DNA of 64,000 nt from Kuschelorhynchus macadamiae (GCA_030620095.1 JAUTXW010001345.1:199001-263000); one strand, 5' to 3'; positions 33,196 to 44,563 are shown, counted from the first letter of the stretch. Notes: generated by a model not told the origin, from the letters alone. Numbers and translations: made by a program.

Positions 33196-35263
33196 TACAG
33201 TGTGTATCAGCCAAATGGAATAAATTCGATAATAAATAAATGGGGGCGTGTTCGGAAAAACGCTTGGACCCGTCGATTGGTATTTTTAGTTGCTCATTTT
33301 CTCCAATAAAAACTTTTTATACAGGGTGTGTCCTGTAACAGTGGTCAATGCCAACTTTCTTATTTCAAATGCAACACCCCGGATATTATTTAATTTTTGG
33401 ATTCTTTAGGAGATTCTAAACATATTTTATGTTCAATGTCCTATACCTATCTTCAACTATTTCGGCAATATTAAGTGTTTTCAAATTTATTTTTATTTTA
33501 TTTATTTCGAATTTATTATTATTCATGAAAGTGGCTCTGGTTACTGAACTATTTATTTGATTACAAAAATTCGCTACAACACACTCAATACTTATTTACC
33601 ATTTAGGTCTTCATATTAAGAATGTAAGCAAAAACCATTTTAGCGTTCCTTTTTATTGATATGGAACAAAAAGAGACAGTTTTGTTTACTTTTGAGTTTT
33701 GTTTACTTTTGTGTAAAATGCCTGGCCTTTCTCTTTGCAAGACAGTAGTTGTCAGTGTCAGTGTCATAGTCTTTTGAATTTCGTTAACTGCATAATACCT
33801 AATATCAGAAAAATGGTTCATTTAACAGAAATGCATAAAATAACAATTCTACAAATGATTGGTTATGGAGATAACACACGAACACAAGTGGAAGTTGCTA
33901 GCTTATTTCATGAAAAATTTCCAAATTTGCCGCATATATCCCAAGGGACAATTAGTAAAATAGAAAAGCAGTTTCGCGAGCTTGGACATGTGAGGCAGAT
34001 AAAAAAAGCAGCTGCCAATTCAATAAATGATGATACTAAATTGGATATTATGCTTGAGTTTGAGGAAAACCCACATATTTTTAGTCGACAAGCCGCCGCA
34101 ATGTTCGATATTAGCCATTCGTCGATTATTCGAACATTAAAAGAAAATAAAATGCATCCCTATAAAGTGATACCAACTCAGGAGCTCATGGAAGACGATT
34201 ATGATAGGAGAACTTATTTTTGTGAACAAATGATGGCTATGTTAGATAACAATGTTATTCAATTAGAACATGTTTTGTTTTCGGATGAGTGCACCTTTAC
34301 ACTTCACGCTCATGTAAATCGTCAAAATTGCCGCTATTGGTCTAGGGAAAATCCTCACTGGATCAGCGAAGAACATATTCGATATCCTGAAAAGGTTAAT
34401 GTTTGGGCAGGAATTGTTAGGGATCATATCATAGGCCCCTTTTTCATTGACGGCAATTTGAATGGCGATAATTATTTAGCACTGCTCCAAAATAATATCG
34501 TGCCAACTTTAACAAATTTGTATCCGGATCCAGCAAACCCACAAGTTCCAGCGAATATGATATGGTTTCAGCAAGATGGAGCACCGCCCCATTACCAAAT
34601 TAATGTCCGGCAGTACCTCAACGGAATATTTCCAAATCGGTGGATAGGGAGACGAGGATCGATAGAATGGCCAACGCGATCCCCTGATCTGACGCCATTA
34701 GACTTTTTCTTATGGGGACATATTAAAAATGTTGTATACAAAACTAAACCCCTCGACTTAGCTGACTTAAGAAGACGAATAACGCTTGCGATTAGATCGG
34801 TCACGCCTGAGATGCTAAATAACGTTAGAAGAAATTTCTATTTAAGATTAGGAATTTGCCAAGACGTTCGCGGCGAGCATATTCAACAGTTCCTAAATTA
34901 ACTTTTTACTTTTATTTATACATTATGAAGAAATAAATAATTTTATTTTTTTAATCTTAATTTTTGCAATAAATTTGAAAACACTTAATATTGCCGAAAT
35001 AGTTGAAGATAGGTATAGGACATTGAACATAAAATATGTTTAGAATCTCCTAAAGAATCCAAAAATTAAATAATATCCGGGGTGTTGCATTTGAAATAAG
35101 AAAGTTGGCATTGACCACTGTTACAGGACACACCCCGTATAAAAAGTTTTTATTGGAGAAAATGAGCAACTAAAAATACCAATCGACGGGTCCAAGCGTT
35201 TTTCCGAACACGCCCCCATTTATTTATTATCGAATTTATTCCATTTGGCTGATACACACTGTA
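33196..35263 (+). mobile_element. Intact-looking mariner-like (DD41D) transposon with 296-bp TIRs
   Basis: The arms 33196..33491 and 34968..35263 are inverted repeats with only about one difference (CAGGGTG against CGGGGTG about 135 bp from the ends). Outer bases are TACAGTGTGTATCAGCC and TA flanks both sides (33194..33195 and 35264..35265). The only gene between the arms is an open transposase frame. The element is inserted in the RT gene of PLE-D and is the best candidate here for a currently or recently mobile element. Confidence 0.93.
33813..34901 (+). CDS. DD41D-type mariner-like transposase, intact
   Basis: A 362-residue transposase that should bind the 296-bp TIRs, excise the element and insert it at TA. 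I chose the ATG at 33813 (MVHLTEMHKITILQM) because it begins the helix-turn-helix domain and fits the family; an in-frame ATG at 33735 adds 26 unlike residues. Residues about 1-60 form the first HTH (with ISQGTISKIEKQF), 85-120 a second HTH (SRQAAAMFDISHSSIIRTLK). The catalytic domain has VLFSDECTF (Asp158), WFQQDGAPPH (Asp255) and SPDLTPLDFFLWGHIK (Asp297), with 41 residues between the last two. No stop or frameshift is present and length is normal. Its closest neighbours in the window are the dead copies at 36273 and 357. Confidence 0.93.
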   Translation: MVHLTEMHKITILQMIGYGDNTRTQVEVASLFHEKFPNLPHISQGTISKIEKQFRELGHVRQIKKAAANSINDDTKLDIMLEFEENPHIFSRQAAAMFDISHSSIIRTLKENKMHPYKVIPTQELMEDDYDRRTYFCEQMMAMLDNNVIQLEHVLFSDECTFTLHAHVNRQNCRYWSRENPHWISEEHIRYPEKVNVWAGIVRDHIIGPFFIDGNLNGDNYLALLQNNIVPTLTNLYPDPANPQVPANMIWFQQDGAPPHYQINVRQYLNGIFPNRWIGRRGSIEWPTRSPDLTPLDFFLWGHIKNVVYKTKPLDLADLRRRITLAIRSVTPEMLNNVRRNFYLRLGICQDVRGEHIQQFLN

Positions 35264-35453
35264 TAATCTAAAAATGAGTTTAATTGCCTGTCATTACTAG
35301 TAGAACATGCCAATATGTCATCAACATACTTATACCAATAAATAAAATGTTTATTCAGGGAATATTCACGAATTTTAGTTTCTAAATAGTCCATAAATAT
35401 CTCGGCTAAAATTGAACTTAAAGGGTTTCCCACTATTAAACCTTCCTTACTTA
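35264..35453 (-). pseudogene. PLE-D reverse transcriptase, motifs B and C
   Basis: The frame gives KEGLIVGNPLSSILAEIFMD (motif B) and IYWYKYVDDILAC (motif C, catalytic YVDD), then QLNSFLDY before the mariner insertion. The next residues (NLHIIFLDLTITK) lie at 33154..33195 on the far side, in a shifted frame. Only this 190-bp piece separates two mariner insertions. Confidence 0.85.
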
Positions 35454-38214
35454 TACAGGGTGGTCCGCTCCAGCTCCCTTCTTCTGTAGCTCACTTATCA
35501 TTAGACTCATGAATTTTAAATTTTGCACAACTCATATGTATATTATGGCGCATTTTCTAAGAATATTTTTGATTACACAGGGTGACCCAAAAAAGTGTGA
35601 CGTCACAATGACATATTTTTTTAAATTAGATGACCTATATTTTTTGCGTATTTAGATGGCTTCTGTATTTGTTTACATCACCCTAAAATTTTATTGGATT
35701 CGATCGGTAAATAACCGCTTAAAAAAATTAAATATGAAAAAAGTCAATTTACACCACTGGTTAAAAAAAATTATAAAAATTCAAATATTGCCTCGACATA
35801 TAAATTAAACTGGGAGTTCATTAAATAAGGTTTGACAATCTCGCTGACCAAATTTAAACGATCTAAATTATATAGGGTCTACAAAATTAAGTGTCAAAAT
35901 TACCAACCTTCAAAGTGCATCTTTATTAAAATTTCTAACGTATTAAAAGACATTCGCCAAAAACTGGTAAAGCGTCCTATTTTAGCAGCCATTTTAATGA
36001 AAAGTAATCCAAGGTGGCTTAGATTATTAAAATGAATGACGTAGAATTCAATCAAAATGAGAGGAGAGTCTTTTTGACAAATTTAAAAAATTATTTAGTT
36101 TACAAACAGGTTAATATTGTTCTTGATCTTGATTATTACAAAGTATTGCGTTATTTTGTTCCAGTAGTATAGTTTGTTTATTGTGGTTATAGTTGTTTGC
36201 AGTTTATTTCAAGAAGTTATTTTTTTTAAGTAGTTTGTTAAGTTTTTCACGTTTTGCATAAATATTTTTACAATGAATTATACCAAAGAAGAGCTAGTAG
36301 ACATGATTTTTGTGTTGGGAGAATCTCAAGAAAATAGTTTTTTGGCTAATCGCACATACGTGGAGGGATATCCGGAACGAAGACATCCCGATAAGAGAAG
36401 CCTGCAAAACTTATTAGATAGATTTATTTAGACGGGAGATGTCGAATACTCAAAACCTAGTAGAAATAGGCCAGTTCAAACTGATGAAAAGGAACTGGAT
36501 GTGCTACTTCATATCACAGAAACCCCTTCAATTAGCCAAAGGGTAGTCGCCGATATAGCGAATGTTAGCAAAACCACCGTTCAACGTGTTTAAAAAAAAA
36601 ATTATTTTCATGCCTACCATATTCGGCTTCACCAAGAGCTTAATGAAGAAGATTATGAGCATCGGATAGCGTTTTGTAACTGGGCACAATCCAGAATCAG
36701 AGCAAATTTTGAATTCTTCGATAAAGTGCCCTTATCAGACCAGGCTACCTTCCATAAAAATGGATTTGTGAATCGCCACAATTTTCATTACTACTCCGAT
36801 CATAATCTAAGACATTTTCGGCAGATCGATCGACAGCACAGATGGTCTATTAATGTGTGGGGGGAGGAGATTTTATTATCGGTCCTTATTTTTTCGATGA
36901 GCATTTAAATGGGGGCTTGTATTTAAATTTCTTACAACGTGAGTTGCTCCGTTTATGTCAACCACTCTACCCAGACCCGTAAAGGAGGGCATATGGCTAC
37001 AACACGACGGCGCTCCAGCACATTATTCTTTACCGGTCAGGCACCATCTTGAGGTAGCCTTTCCGGATCGGTGGATCGGAAGAGGAGGGCCAATTAGATG
37101 GCCAACCCGTTCACCCGACCTCACTAAGCTTGATTTCTTCTTATGGGGCTATATTAAAGAAATCGTTTACCAGGAGCCCCCAACAACACCTGAGAACATG
37201 AAGCTGCGAATTCAAGACGCATTTCGACAGGTAACACCCGATATTTTAAGGAGAGTGGCAGCATCTTTTCATACTCGTCTTCGTTTGTGTTTGGAAGAAA
37301 ATGGAAGACTCATTGAACATAAGTTCTAGTGAAAAAATTTGATTAAATATAGTTGAATTTAGTATAGTGTAAGTCTCAAATGTGATACTTAAATAGTCAA
37401 TTTTTACTTTTAATGTCAAGATAAATGATAAATTATAATAAAATTCAATATAAAAAGAAATAAATAAAAAAATAATTTAAAAATAAAAATTTGCGATATG
37501 TCAAAATTGTCTCTTGTCATATTGATTGAATTCTACGTCATTCATTTTAATAATCTAAGCCACCTTGGATTACTTTTCATTAAATTGGTTGCTAAAATAG
37601 GACGCTTTACCAGTTTTTGGCGAATATCTTTTAATACGTTAGAAATTTTAATAAAGATGTATTTACAAAAAAGTTTTATTTTTCAATTACGCATCGATTG
37701 CAATGAAAAAAGAATAGGGTTGACGTTTAAAATAAAAAAGAAAATGCACTTTGAAGTTTGGTAATTTTGACACTTAATTTTGTAGACCCTGAAGAATTTA
37801 TATTGTTTAAATTTGGTCAGCGAGATTGTCAAACCTTATTTAATGAACTCCCAGTTTGATTCTTATGTCGAGGCAATATTTGAATTTATATAATTTTTTT
37901 TTAACCAGTGGTGTAAATTCACCTTTTTTCACATTTAATTTTTTTAAGCCGTTATTTACCGATCGAATCCAATAAAATTTTAGGATGTTCTAAACAACTA
38001 TGGAAGCCATCTAAATATGCAAGAAAATATAGGTGATCTAATTTAAAAAAATATGTCATTGTGACGTCACACTTTTTGGGTCACCCTGTATAATCAAAAA
38101 TATTTTTAGAATATGCGCCCTAATATATATATATGAGTTGTTCAAAATTTCAAATTCATGAGTCAAATGATAAGTGAGCTACAGAAGAAGGGAGCTGAGA
38201 TGGACCACCCTGTA
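35454..38214 (+). mobile_element. Decayed mariner-like transposon with about 650-bp TIRs
   Basis: Both ends begin TACAGGGTGGTCC inward and are flanked by TA (35452..35453 and 38215..38216). Inverted landmarks pair along the arms: GTGACGTCACA near 35600 against 38065, TTTGACAATCTCGCTGACC near 35830 against 37820, and GTGGCTTAGATTATTAAAATG near 36015 against 37545. The right arm has about 100 bp extra near 37650..37750. A dead transposase gene lies between the arms. It interrupts PLE-D between RT motifs A and B. Confidence 0.88.
36273..37329 (+). pseudogene. DD41D-type transposase of the decayed element
   Basis: Starting at the ATG at 36273, the frame gives MNYTKEELVDMIFVLGE and RTYVEGYPERRHPDKRS (DUF4817-like HTH), a stop at 36429, LHITETPSISQRVVADIANV (second HTH), another stop near 36590, then LSDQATFHKNGFVNRHNFHY (first Asp kept, next Glu is Gln), WSINVWG, and a frameshift near 36865. 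The C-terminal part is open (36955..37329) with WLQHDGAPAHYSL and SPDLTKLDFFLWGYIKE, 41 residues between the Asps. Two stops and at least one frameshift make it nonfunctional. Confidence 0.88.
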
Positions 38215-38470
38215 TATAGTCTATTTAAATTCAAAATAATTTTGATCTAAACAGGTCGATAAGGTCTTTAAGATATCCTGTTTATAAACTGGATTAATGT
38301 TATCTTTGGTCAGAAGTTCTTGAACTAATAGTATAAGATCAGATGGTGGTATACTCGAGAATATATTTTGAACATCAAAGGATATGGGTTTGGCGTTACT
38401 TGGAATAGTTAATTTATTGACTTTTCTTTTTATTTGAAAACTATTTGTTTAACTATTAATCACTGGAAGG
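38215..38470 (-). pseudogene. PLE-D reverse transcriptase, motif A region
   Basis: The minus frame gives KLTIPSNAKPISFDVQNIFS (motif A, with Asp in SFDV), PPSDLILLVQELLTKDN and LSTCLDQNYFEF, then a TAG just before the mariner terminus. Similarity fades above 38470, so the RT fingers are lost. Confidence 0.75.
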
Positions 38471-38559
38471 TATACTCGAAGGAGCTGTTTTTTTAACTAT
38501 TAATCTATGGAAGAATCTCATGAATCGCTAGTTCCTGGTCAACTAGCGTCAATAATTCT

Positions 38560-38930
38560 AAATAGATGAGTTTGGGAAAAGACAATGCAGAATTGGTCAA
38601 AAACCAACTACTTTAGACAGGCAAAAAAATGCTACCCAACCCATACGGATCTAAGGCAGCTTGGTTGAAGTCAAGGACTCGACAGGTGATTGAGGACATA
38701 ATTGACATTTTGACAGGACACTGTAAACGTAAGAGGCACATATACTAGCTGGAGTTAGCGGGCAGCTCTTCCTGTACTAGTTATGGGGCAAGGACAACTA
38801 ATTGTGAGAATTTCTATGATCTTGTTGGCACATGTAAAAAGTAAGCAAGACTATGCTTTGGTTTCTAGTCTCTTTTCATCAAAGAATTACTAGGGCAAAA
38901 TACTCTTCTTCTTATTCATTAAAAGGACAG
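38560..38930 (+). pseudogene. Non-LTR retrotransposon C-terminal fragment (RNase H-like tail)
   Basis: Broken plus frames give SKAAWLKSRTRQVIEDIIDI followed by LTGHCKRKRHIY, and then LELAGSSSC. The LTGHC...L..L pattern followed by a Cys-containing segment matches the C-terminal end of many insect LINE (Jockey/R1-type) polyproteins. There are stops at about 38745 and 38842. I cannot place the 3' end. Confidence 0.5.
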
Positions 38931-39620
38931 GCAAGGCCGCCTTCACAGGGAATGGAATGAAGTGGGTGGAACCGGTATTAGTGAAAAAGAGTTTTTCAGG
39001 CCTATTTGTTGGGCTTGTCTCCCCACCCTACTACTACCACTGCTATTATTACAAGTACTACTATTACTGTTGTCCAAAGAATAGCTATTCACCTGGCTGC
39101 TCCAAATATTATATGGAAACTTGCCTCACTGAGAATGGTCGAATTGTAGGCGATCTGTCTTTGTTGTACAGATAGAACCCTAACTTTATTCTGACCAGTC
39201 AGGGGCGTGCAGTCCATAAAAGCAAGGTAAGCAGTACTTCCCCAAAAAAAATTACAAAACATCTTTTAAAATGTAATTTTTGAAATAGGAAACCACTAAT
39301 TTAGTTTATATTTAAAATGCTAAAATATTATCTTAATTATCAAGCCCATAATAAATGCGGCCTTGACTCCGACCGAGCAATAGAATCGAATAGAACCTAT
39401 GCGGGCCTCTAGCTTCTCTGCAGCCAAGTCCTGTATGCTTGATTTCCTGTGAATCGAGCCAGAGGTTATTGAACTTTCCACCGGCTGTTTGCAATTTTTG
39501 CATTTCAGACGCGTGCTTTAAGCGGGGGCGGAAGCTATCTACTAGCTAAAGAACCTACCTTTATTTGAACAGCTATCCGTGTGTTGTGTGATACGTACGT
39601 CGCGTCGTGGATGGTGCGAT

Positions 39621-41409
39621 ATGGAAGACAATAATAGGGACGTGGATATGCAAATACCGTCAACTTCGGCTGTCGGTAATAACGTTGAAAATGTTGGAGA
39701 ATTTAGTACGAAGAGTGTGTGTGAATGTGTGGTATGTGTCTTAATAATAAAGGGATTTTCAACATTAAACTTCGCTGATAAGCTTCAAATAATTTCCAAA
39801 GGAAGGGCAAAACCGCCTATGAAATATTTAACCACAAGAATGAAAAACTGTATTAGACATTTTTACAGGGTGTGAAAATATAAGTAAATTATTTTGTTGG
39901 CCATGTTTACTTTTTGAAAATGAAAAAGGTCTCTGGAATAAAACTGATTTTTCCGATTTAAACAATTTCCATAAAGCTGTAAAAAGACACATTATGTCCA
40001 AAGCGCATTTGCAGGCCTCGTAAAAGAAAAAGTCTTCGGCAAAACCAGAATTGAACATGCCCTTAATAAAGAGTCGGAAATTAGTCACCGCCAACACAGT
40101 GAACTAGTCGATAAAAATAGGCAAATATTAAGAAGACTTATCGATGTTGTTTGTTTTCTCGGACAGCATGAATTGGGATTTAGAGATCGTGACGAAACAA
40201 GGGTTTATAAATAGAGGAAATTTTCAAGTTTTACTTAGTTTAATGGCTAAATATGATGATTGCTTAAAAAATCATTTAGAGCAGTCTAGCGTTTTTCGCG
40301 GAACGTCGAATCGAATCCAGAATGATTTAATTTCCGCTGTTGCAACTATTATTGTAAAAAGAATTAAGCAGGAGATTGGCGAGACGCGGTTCATTGTTCA
40401 ACTGATATCACTAATTTTAGCCAATTATCTATAGTAATACGCTACGTTAAAACAGAAGGAAGTATTCAGGAGCGATTTTTAGGTTTTAAGAATGTGTCCG
40501 AAAATCGTACAGCAGATGCATTATATACCGTAGTTTATAACGTTACTAAAGAAATTTATGGAGAGAAAAAATTAGTTACTCAAAGCTGTGATGGAGCTGC
40601 AGTGATGGCAGGACAATTACAGGGTCTGCAAGCTAAAGTTCGAGAAACTTTCCCAAGTGCTGTGTTTGTCCATTGTTTTGCTCATAAATTAAATTTAGTG
40701 TTATCCCAGTCCATCAATCACATTAAAGAGTGTAAAGTATTTTTCGTTAATAGAAAATATTGAAACGTGGGAGTCAGAAGCAACAAATAGTTCGAGGGGG
40801 ATTTTGGACTATTTGAAACGAGATTTTAATTTTAATTATTTGTTGAACATATTTTCAGAAATATTTCCATTCTCGGACAATATTTTTAATATATTACAAA
40901 CTAAAATAAATGATATTGCTTTTTGCCTAAAAAAACTGGATGATATTAAGTCCATGTTAACCCAAAAAAGAGATGACTTTGACTTATTTTGGGAGAAAAC
41001 GATGATGTTAAATGTAGAGCCATAAGCCAAGCGTCTTCGAACAGAGAAGGTGGGAGATGTTCAAACATCATACAGACGCCTTTTTTATGAAATAATCCAT
41101 CAAATTCAGCAACAAATAAAGTCAAAGTCAAAAAAAGCTTTATTGTCTAAATACAAAATCATTGACAAAGCTAAGCAAACAAAGATAAATCAGAATAAAA
41201 ATATAAAAAGATATGAACTTCCTTGCCCTTTTTATAGAACACAGTATTTACAAAATTGAACTAAAAACTAGAAAATTATAATAAAACATTTTCTGATTAT
41301 AATAAAAAGCTTAAAAGTTAAGGTAGTATAAAAACACGCGCTGTAAAAAAAAACAATAATGAAATTGAGACAAACAAAACATTCAAATTAAAAAGTAAGC
41401 AAACACATG

Positions 41410-41466
<57 letters not shown>

Positions 41467-41919
41467 CAATAAAAATTTAACGGTTTAAATGATTTTAAAT
41501 TCCTCGAGCTCTGCAATTTTGATACATTTAAGGGAAAAACGTTTCCAGAAGATGCGTTTAAATCTCTTTTTCTTCATTATCGCCAGTTCTTCGACCGAGT
41601 ATTACTGCGACCTGAACTAAAAGTGATTTACGAAACTGATGACATTAGCGCAAAAAACAACGCTAAGGAACTAATGCAATTTTTAAAAGACAAGGAGCTG
41701 GAAGATGCCTACACGGAAGTGTCGAAATTGTGTGAATTGTGTGAACGTATAAAAAATTTCGTGAGAAATTCAACGGGGCAGGAGAGACTTTCGCATACAT
41801 CGCTGTTGTCCATTGAAAATAAACTTCTCCAAAATATACGGGAGCATCGACGTTTTTATGATGACGTAATTGACGAATTTGCAAAAAATGATCGAAGAAT
41901 CGAATTACATTATAAATAG
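39621..41919 (+). pseudogene. hAT transposase (TTF/ZMYM-like), broken
   Basis: The N-terminus MEDNNRDVDMQIPSTSAVG opens near 39621. Then come FSTLNFADKLQIISKGRAKP, a TTF-type zinc finger (TGCENISKLFCWPC, NNFHKAVKRHIMSKAHLQA), a DUF4371-like region (QERFLGFKNVSEN), the DGAAVMAGQLQGLQAKV block and VHCFAHKLNLVLSQSINH. The C-terminus keeps TFPEDAFKSL and an acidic helix but lacks the TSSSVERNFS dimerisation core that copy 2 retains. The first catalytic VLDETTD stretch is also deleted. Several stops and frameshifts occur. Movement, if any, would need a transposase from elsewhere. Confidence 0.85.
41119..41476 (-). mobile_element. Retroelement 3'-end insertion in hAT copy 1, ending in (TA)n
   Basis: Compared with hAT copy 2, about 356 bp are inserted between CAACAAATA and ATTTAACG. 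On the minus strand the insert ends CAATAAAGC, T-rich, TTTGACTTTGAC, which looks like a poly-A signal plus the short-repeat tail of a non-LTR element. The other end is a 52-bp (TA)n run (41411..41462). No coding sequence is recognisable. Confidence 0.5.
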
Positions 41920-41979
41920 GTAAGTTTCTAAAAATTGCTTCCCTTTCTTAAAATTTCACCGCACGCCCCTGTGACCAGT

Positions 41980-43560
41980 TATCATCCTTTACGCCTTCCT
42001 CAGTCATTCCTGCCAGGACTACACGAGCATCGATCCAGACACTCCCTTTCACAGTTCAACTACAAATACTTCCCACTTTGTTCTGTTTCATTCATAAAAT
42101 CATGTGTAGTTTGATGCTATGATTAAAGTAAATAAACGTGTATTGCAAGTAGGTACGACAAAGAGTAAAATATTTCTCCTCTTGTCGGGCGCCACAAAAG
42201 GCAACGCTGTAAAGTTATAATGACAGACTTATTTTCTTCGTGCCGTGGACATATATTATATCCAGGCCATTACCACAGCGGGAATATTTAATAACATACC
42301 TTATCTATTTTTTTTACATTATGCATAAAAATGTACACCTAAGCTCGTTTATCTTTTTTTACTTTGTTGTCACTACAAACGTCTCAGAATGTATTTTAAA
42401 ATAATCTAATGTAAGAAATGTATATTTTTTTATGCAAAATGTGTATAAAGAGATATAGGTATATATACAAAATTCCTGTGTTCTTTAAATCTAGGTACAT
42501 TAGTTTTACCTCGGAACTTATGAATATTATTATTTTAGAGAAAAAATGCAGGTAGGTAATAAAATAATAATAACAATTACATGTCCTTTAATCCTTAAGT
42601 AATTAGCCGTATTACAAAGAAATAAATATTAGGAAGAACGTCCTACCATGTACGCCAATTAATATGAAATAACAATAATATTTTGACTTCACCGGATAAA
42701 AGAGAAGCTAGCATTTAAGTAGTACAAATTTTTTCACACTTCTCATTTTCGCACTATAATGCCCAAGAATTTGCACAAAGGTTATCAAAAATTATCAAAT
42801 CCTATGCAGCATCGCTTTGTTCGGTTTACTATTGCACCACAGTTTTGTAAATTTGTGCATACTGCGATTCACAAGTTTGCGGCGGTGTTGTCGGTTTTTA
42901 AACAATGGCATTACATGTCTCCGAGTTATTAAAATGTCTATGGACCTTTTCCTCTGCCCCTAATCTGCAAATTTTTAAATTCCGCATCAATAAACTTAAG
43001 GCAAATATGGATCTAATACTATGTAAATCTACATCTGACTCAATTATAGGTCTATTTGTTTAAATCCCTATTTAATGATACAATTTTCGGCGTTTCTAGC
43101 TACAGTTTTGTTTTAAGGTTTTATTTTAGCCCAGTGAAAGACATTAATATGAGCATCCTGAATAGCACATATGTCTTTAAAATATTTAGCATTTTCGGGG
43201 CACCTAGCAATTACTCTTATCTCTATGTCATCCAAAATGTATGAGAAGTTTAGCATATTTACAGAAAGCTTACACGCTCTCCTGGATAACATCGTAAAAA
43301 TCTCCATGCTCAGGATACTTATATCCGCAGTACGATAGCATATTTCTGAGAAGCAGTTTCGGAAGTGCATAGCAAATTATATTTATATCGCGAGGTAACG
43401 GTCTGTTTTGAGTTTATATATGCACTTTTATGAACCGTTTCCGTCAGTGGTATCATGCTTGCGGTTTATTTCACACACTATCTAGATTATAAAATGAGCC
43501 GAGGCCGCCATTTAAGCAATTTTGATTATTCTAAAACTTTTAAAGCCTAATACACAATCA
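41980..43560. other. No recognisable gene
   Basis: The first 200 bp (GCCTTCCTCAGTCATTCCTG onward) are more GC-rich and contain AATAAACG; together with 38950..39191 they form the interrupted target of hAT copy 1, but I cannot say what it was. The rest is AT-rich with no family motif in any frame longer than 60 codons. Confidence 0.45.
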
Positions 43561-44363
43561 TACAGGGTGTCCCACGACGAACTGCGTCGATAGATATCTC
43601 AGAAAGTAGGCTTTAGAAAAATTTGAAATTTTGGCAGATAACTAAAGGCGATGGGGGCAATTCGCGCAAAATATTTTCAAGATGGCGGCACTTCCGGTTA
43701 TTCCGGAAGTAGACATCAACTTTCTTATTTTAAAGGGAACACCCTGTATATAATCAAATTTTTGGATTCCTCGAAAAATTCTAGGTATATTTCATGTATA
43801 ATATCCTATACCTAAGTTCAACTGTTTTTGAGATATTTTGAATTTTATGTAAAAAATGACATTTGCAGGTCTAGACATAACTATACATATCTGCTTATTG
43901 AAGTCTCTATTATTTATTTGCGGTTGGCTTCCTTGTCCAAAAGGGTACACTTTAGTGGCCTGTGCTGATATTTTTATAATAAATTAATATAGGGTGATCA
44001 AAAACTGACATTATAAATATCCTTTAAAAAATCGTTAAAAGTTACTTTTTTCAAACGGAAACCCCCAATTTTTATAATTTTATCTTATTTAACACTTAAA
44101 ATAAGGGTGACTTTGTATAAAGTTGTCTATTCCAAAAATTTGTAGTTTTTGAGCTATTGACGATTTAACATTTTTTATTCTAATAATACTAGACGGCTTC
44201 CAAGTTTTCTTGTTAGTTGGCCATGACGGGGAGGCCTGGCGAGAACAAAACCAATTGGTTACTATAGAAACGTAATATTTGTTGTCGTTTGAAAATTACC
44301 TACTAAAATATTATTTATTTATTATACTAATTATAATAATTATTAAACTAATAATGATAATAA

Positions 44364-44563
44364 TGCCGGGGCAATTAAATTACACACAAGAGGATTATTT
44401 GAATTGGTTTATTATCTATGTGGAATCTAACAGAGTTTTAACAAGAACATGCCAGATATTTGCTGATAGATATCCAGATAAACAAAAACCGTCACCGAAC
44501 AGCGTTAAACAAATGTTGGAAAACTATAAAATTGTTGAAACCGTGAAGAAAAAAACTAATTAA
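44364..44563 (+). pseudogene. Mirror copy of transposase N-terminus in left arm
   Basis: An open frame MPGQLNYTQEDYLNWFIIYV with RYPDKQKPSPNSVKQMLENY, 66 residues, is the inverted duplicate of the real N-terminus on the minus strand (about 45902..45700). It holds the DUF4817-like HTH with no catalytic domain and ends where the arm ends. If translated it would be a free DNA-binding domain. Confidence 0.85.

Larger units (their letters stand above)
30060..38470 (-). mobile_element. PLE-D: Penelope-like element split by three DNA transposons
   Basis: Minus-strand pieces in collinear order give one PLE: RT motif A region (38470..38215), motifs B and C (35453..35264), the FLDLTI region (33195..33154), the thumb-to-GIY-YIG segment (30931..30407) and the 3' end with a decayed hammerhead (to about 30060). 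The pieces are separated by a mariner relic (35454..38214), an intact mariner (33196..35263) and a foldback (30932..33153), each flanked by TA. The RT N-terminus and 5' end were not found beyond 38470. Confidence 0.82.
39200..41971 (+). mobile_element. hAT transposon copy 1 with perfect 8-bp target duplication
   Basis: The ends CAGGGGCGTGC (39200) and GCACGCCCCTG (ending 41971) are perfect short TIRs, and TGACCAGT occurs directly outside both (39192..39199 and 41972..41979). Eight-base duplications are the hallmark of hAT elements. The interior encodes a broken TTF/ZMYM-like transposase in plus orientation, with a 0.36-kb insertion at 41119..41476. A second copy lies at 61373..63774 on the minus strand. 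Confidence 0.93.

Noticed and set aside
39000..39178. Tyr/Cys-rich C-terminus of the frame 38957..39175 as a small peptide gene
   Set aside because: It is composed of a short TAC/TAT-type repeat and follows a LINE relic; no signal peptide or conserved pattern.
42160..42215. Minus-strand TGGCGCCCGAC as the primer-binding site of an LTR retrotransposon
   Set aside because: No LTR pair, gag, or pol sequence was found nearby, so the short match may be chance.
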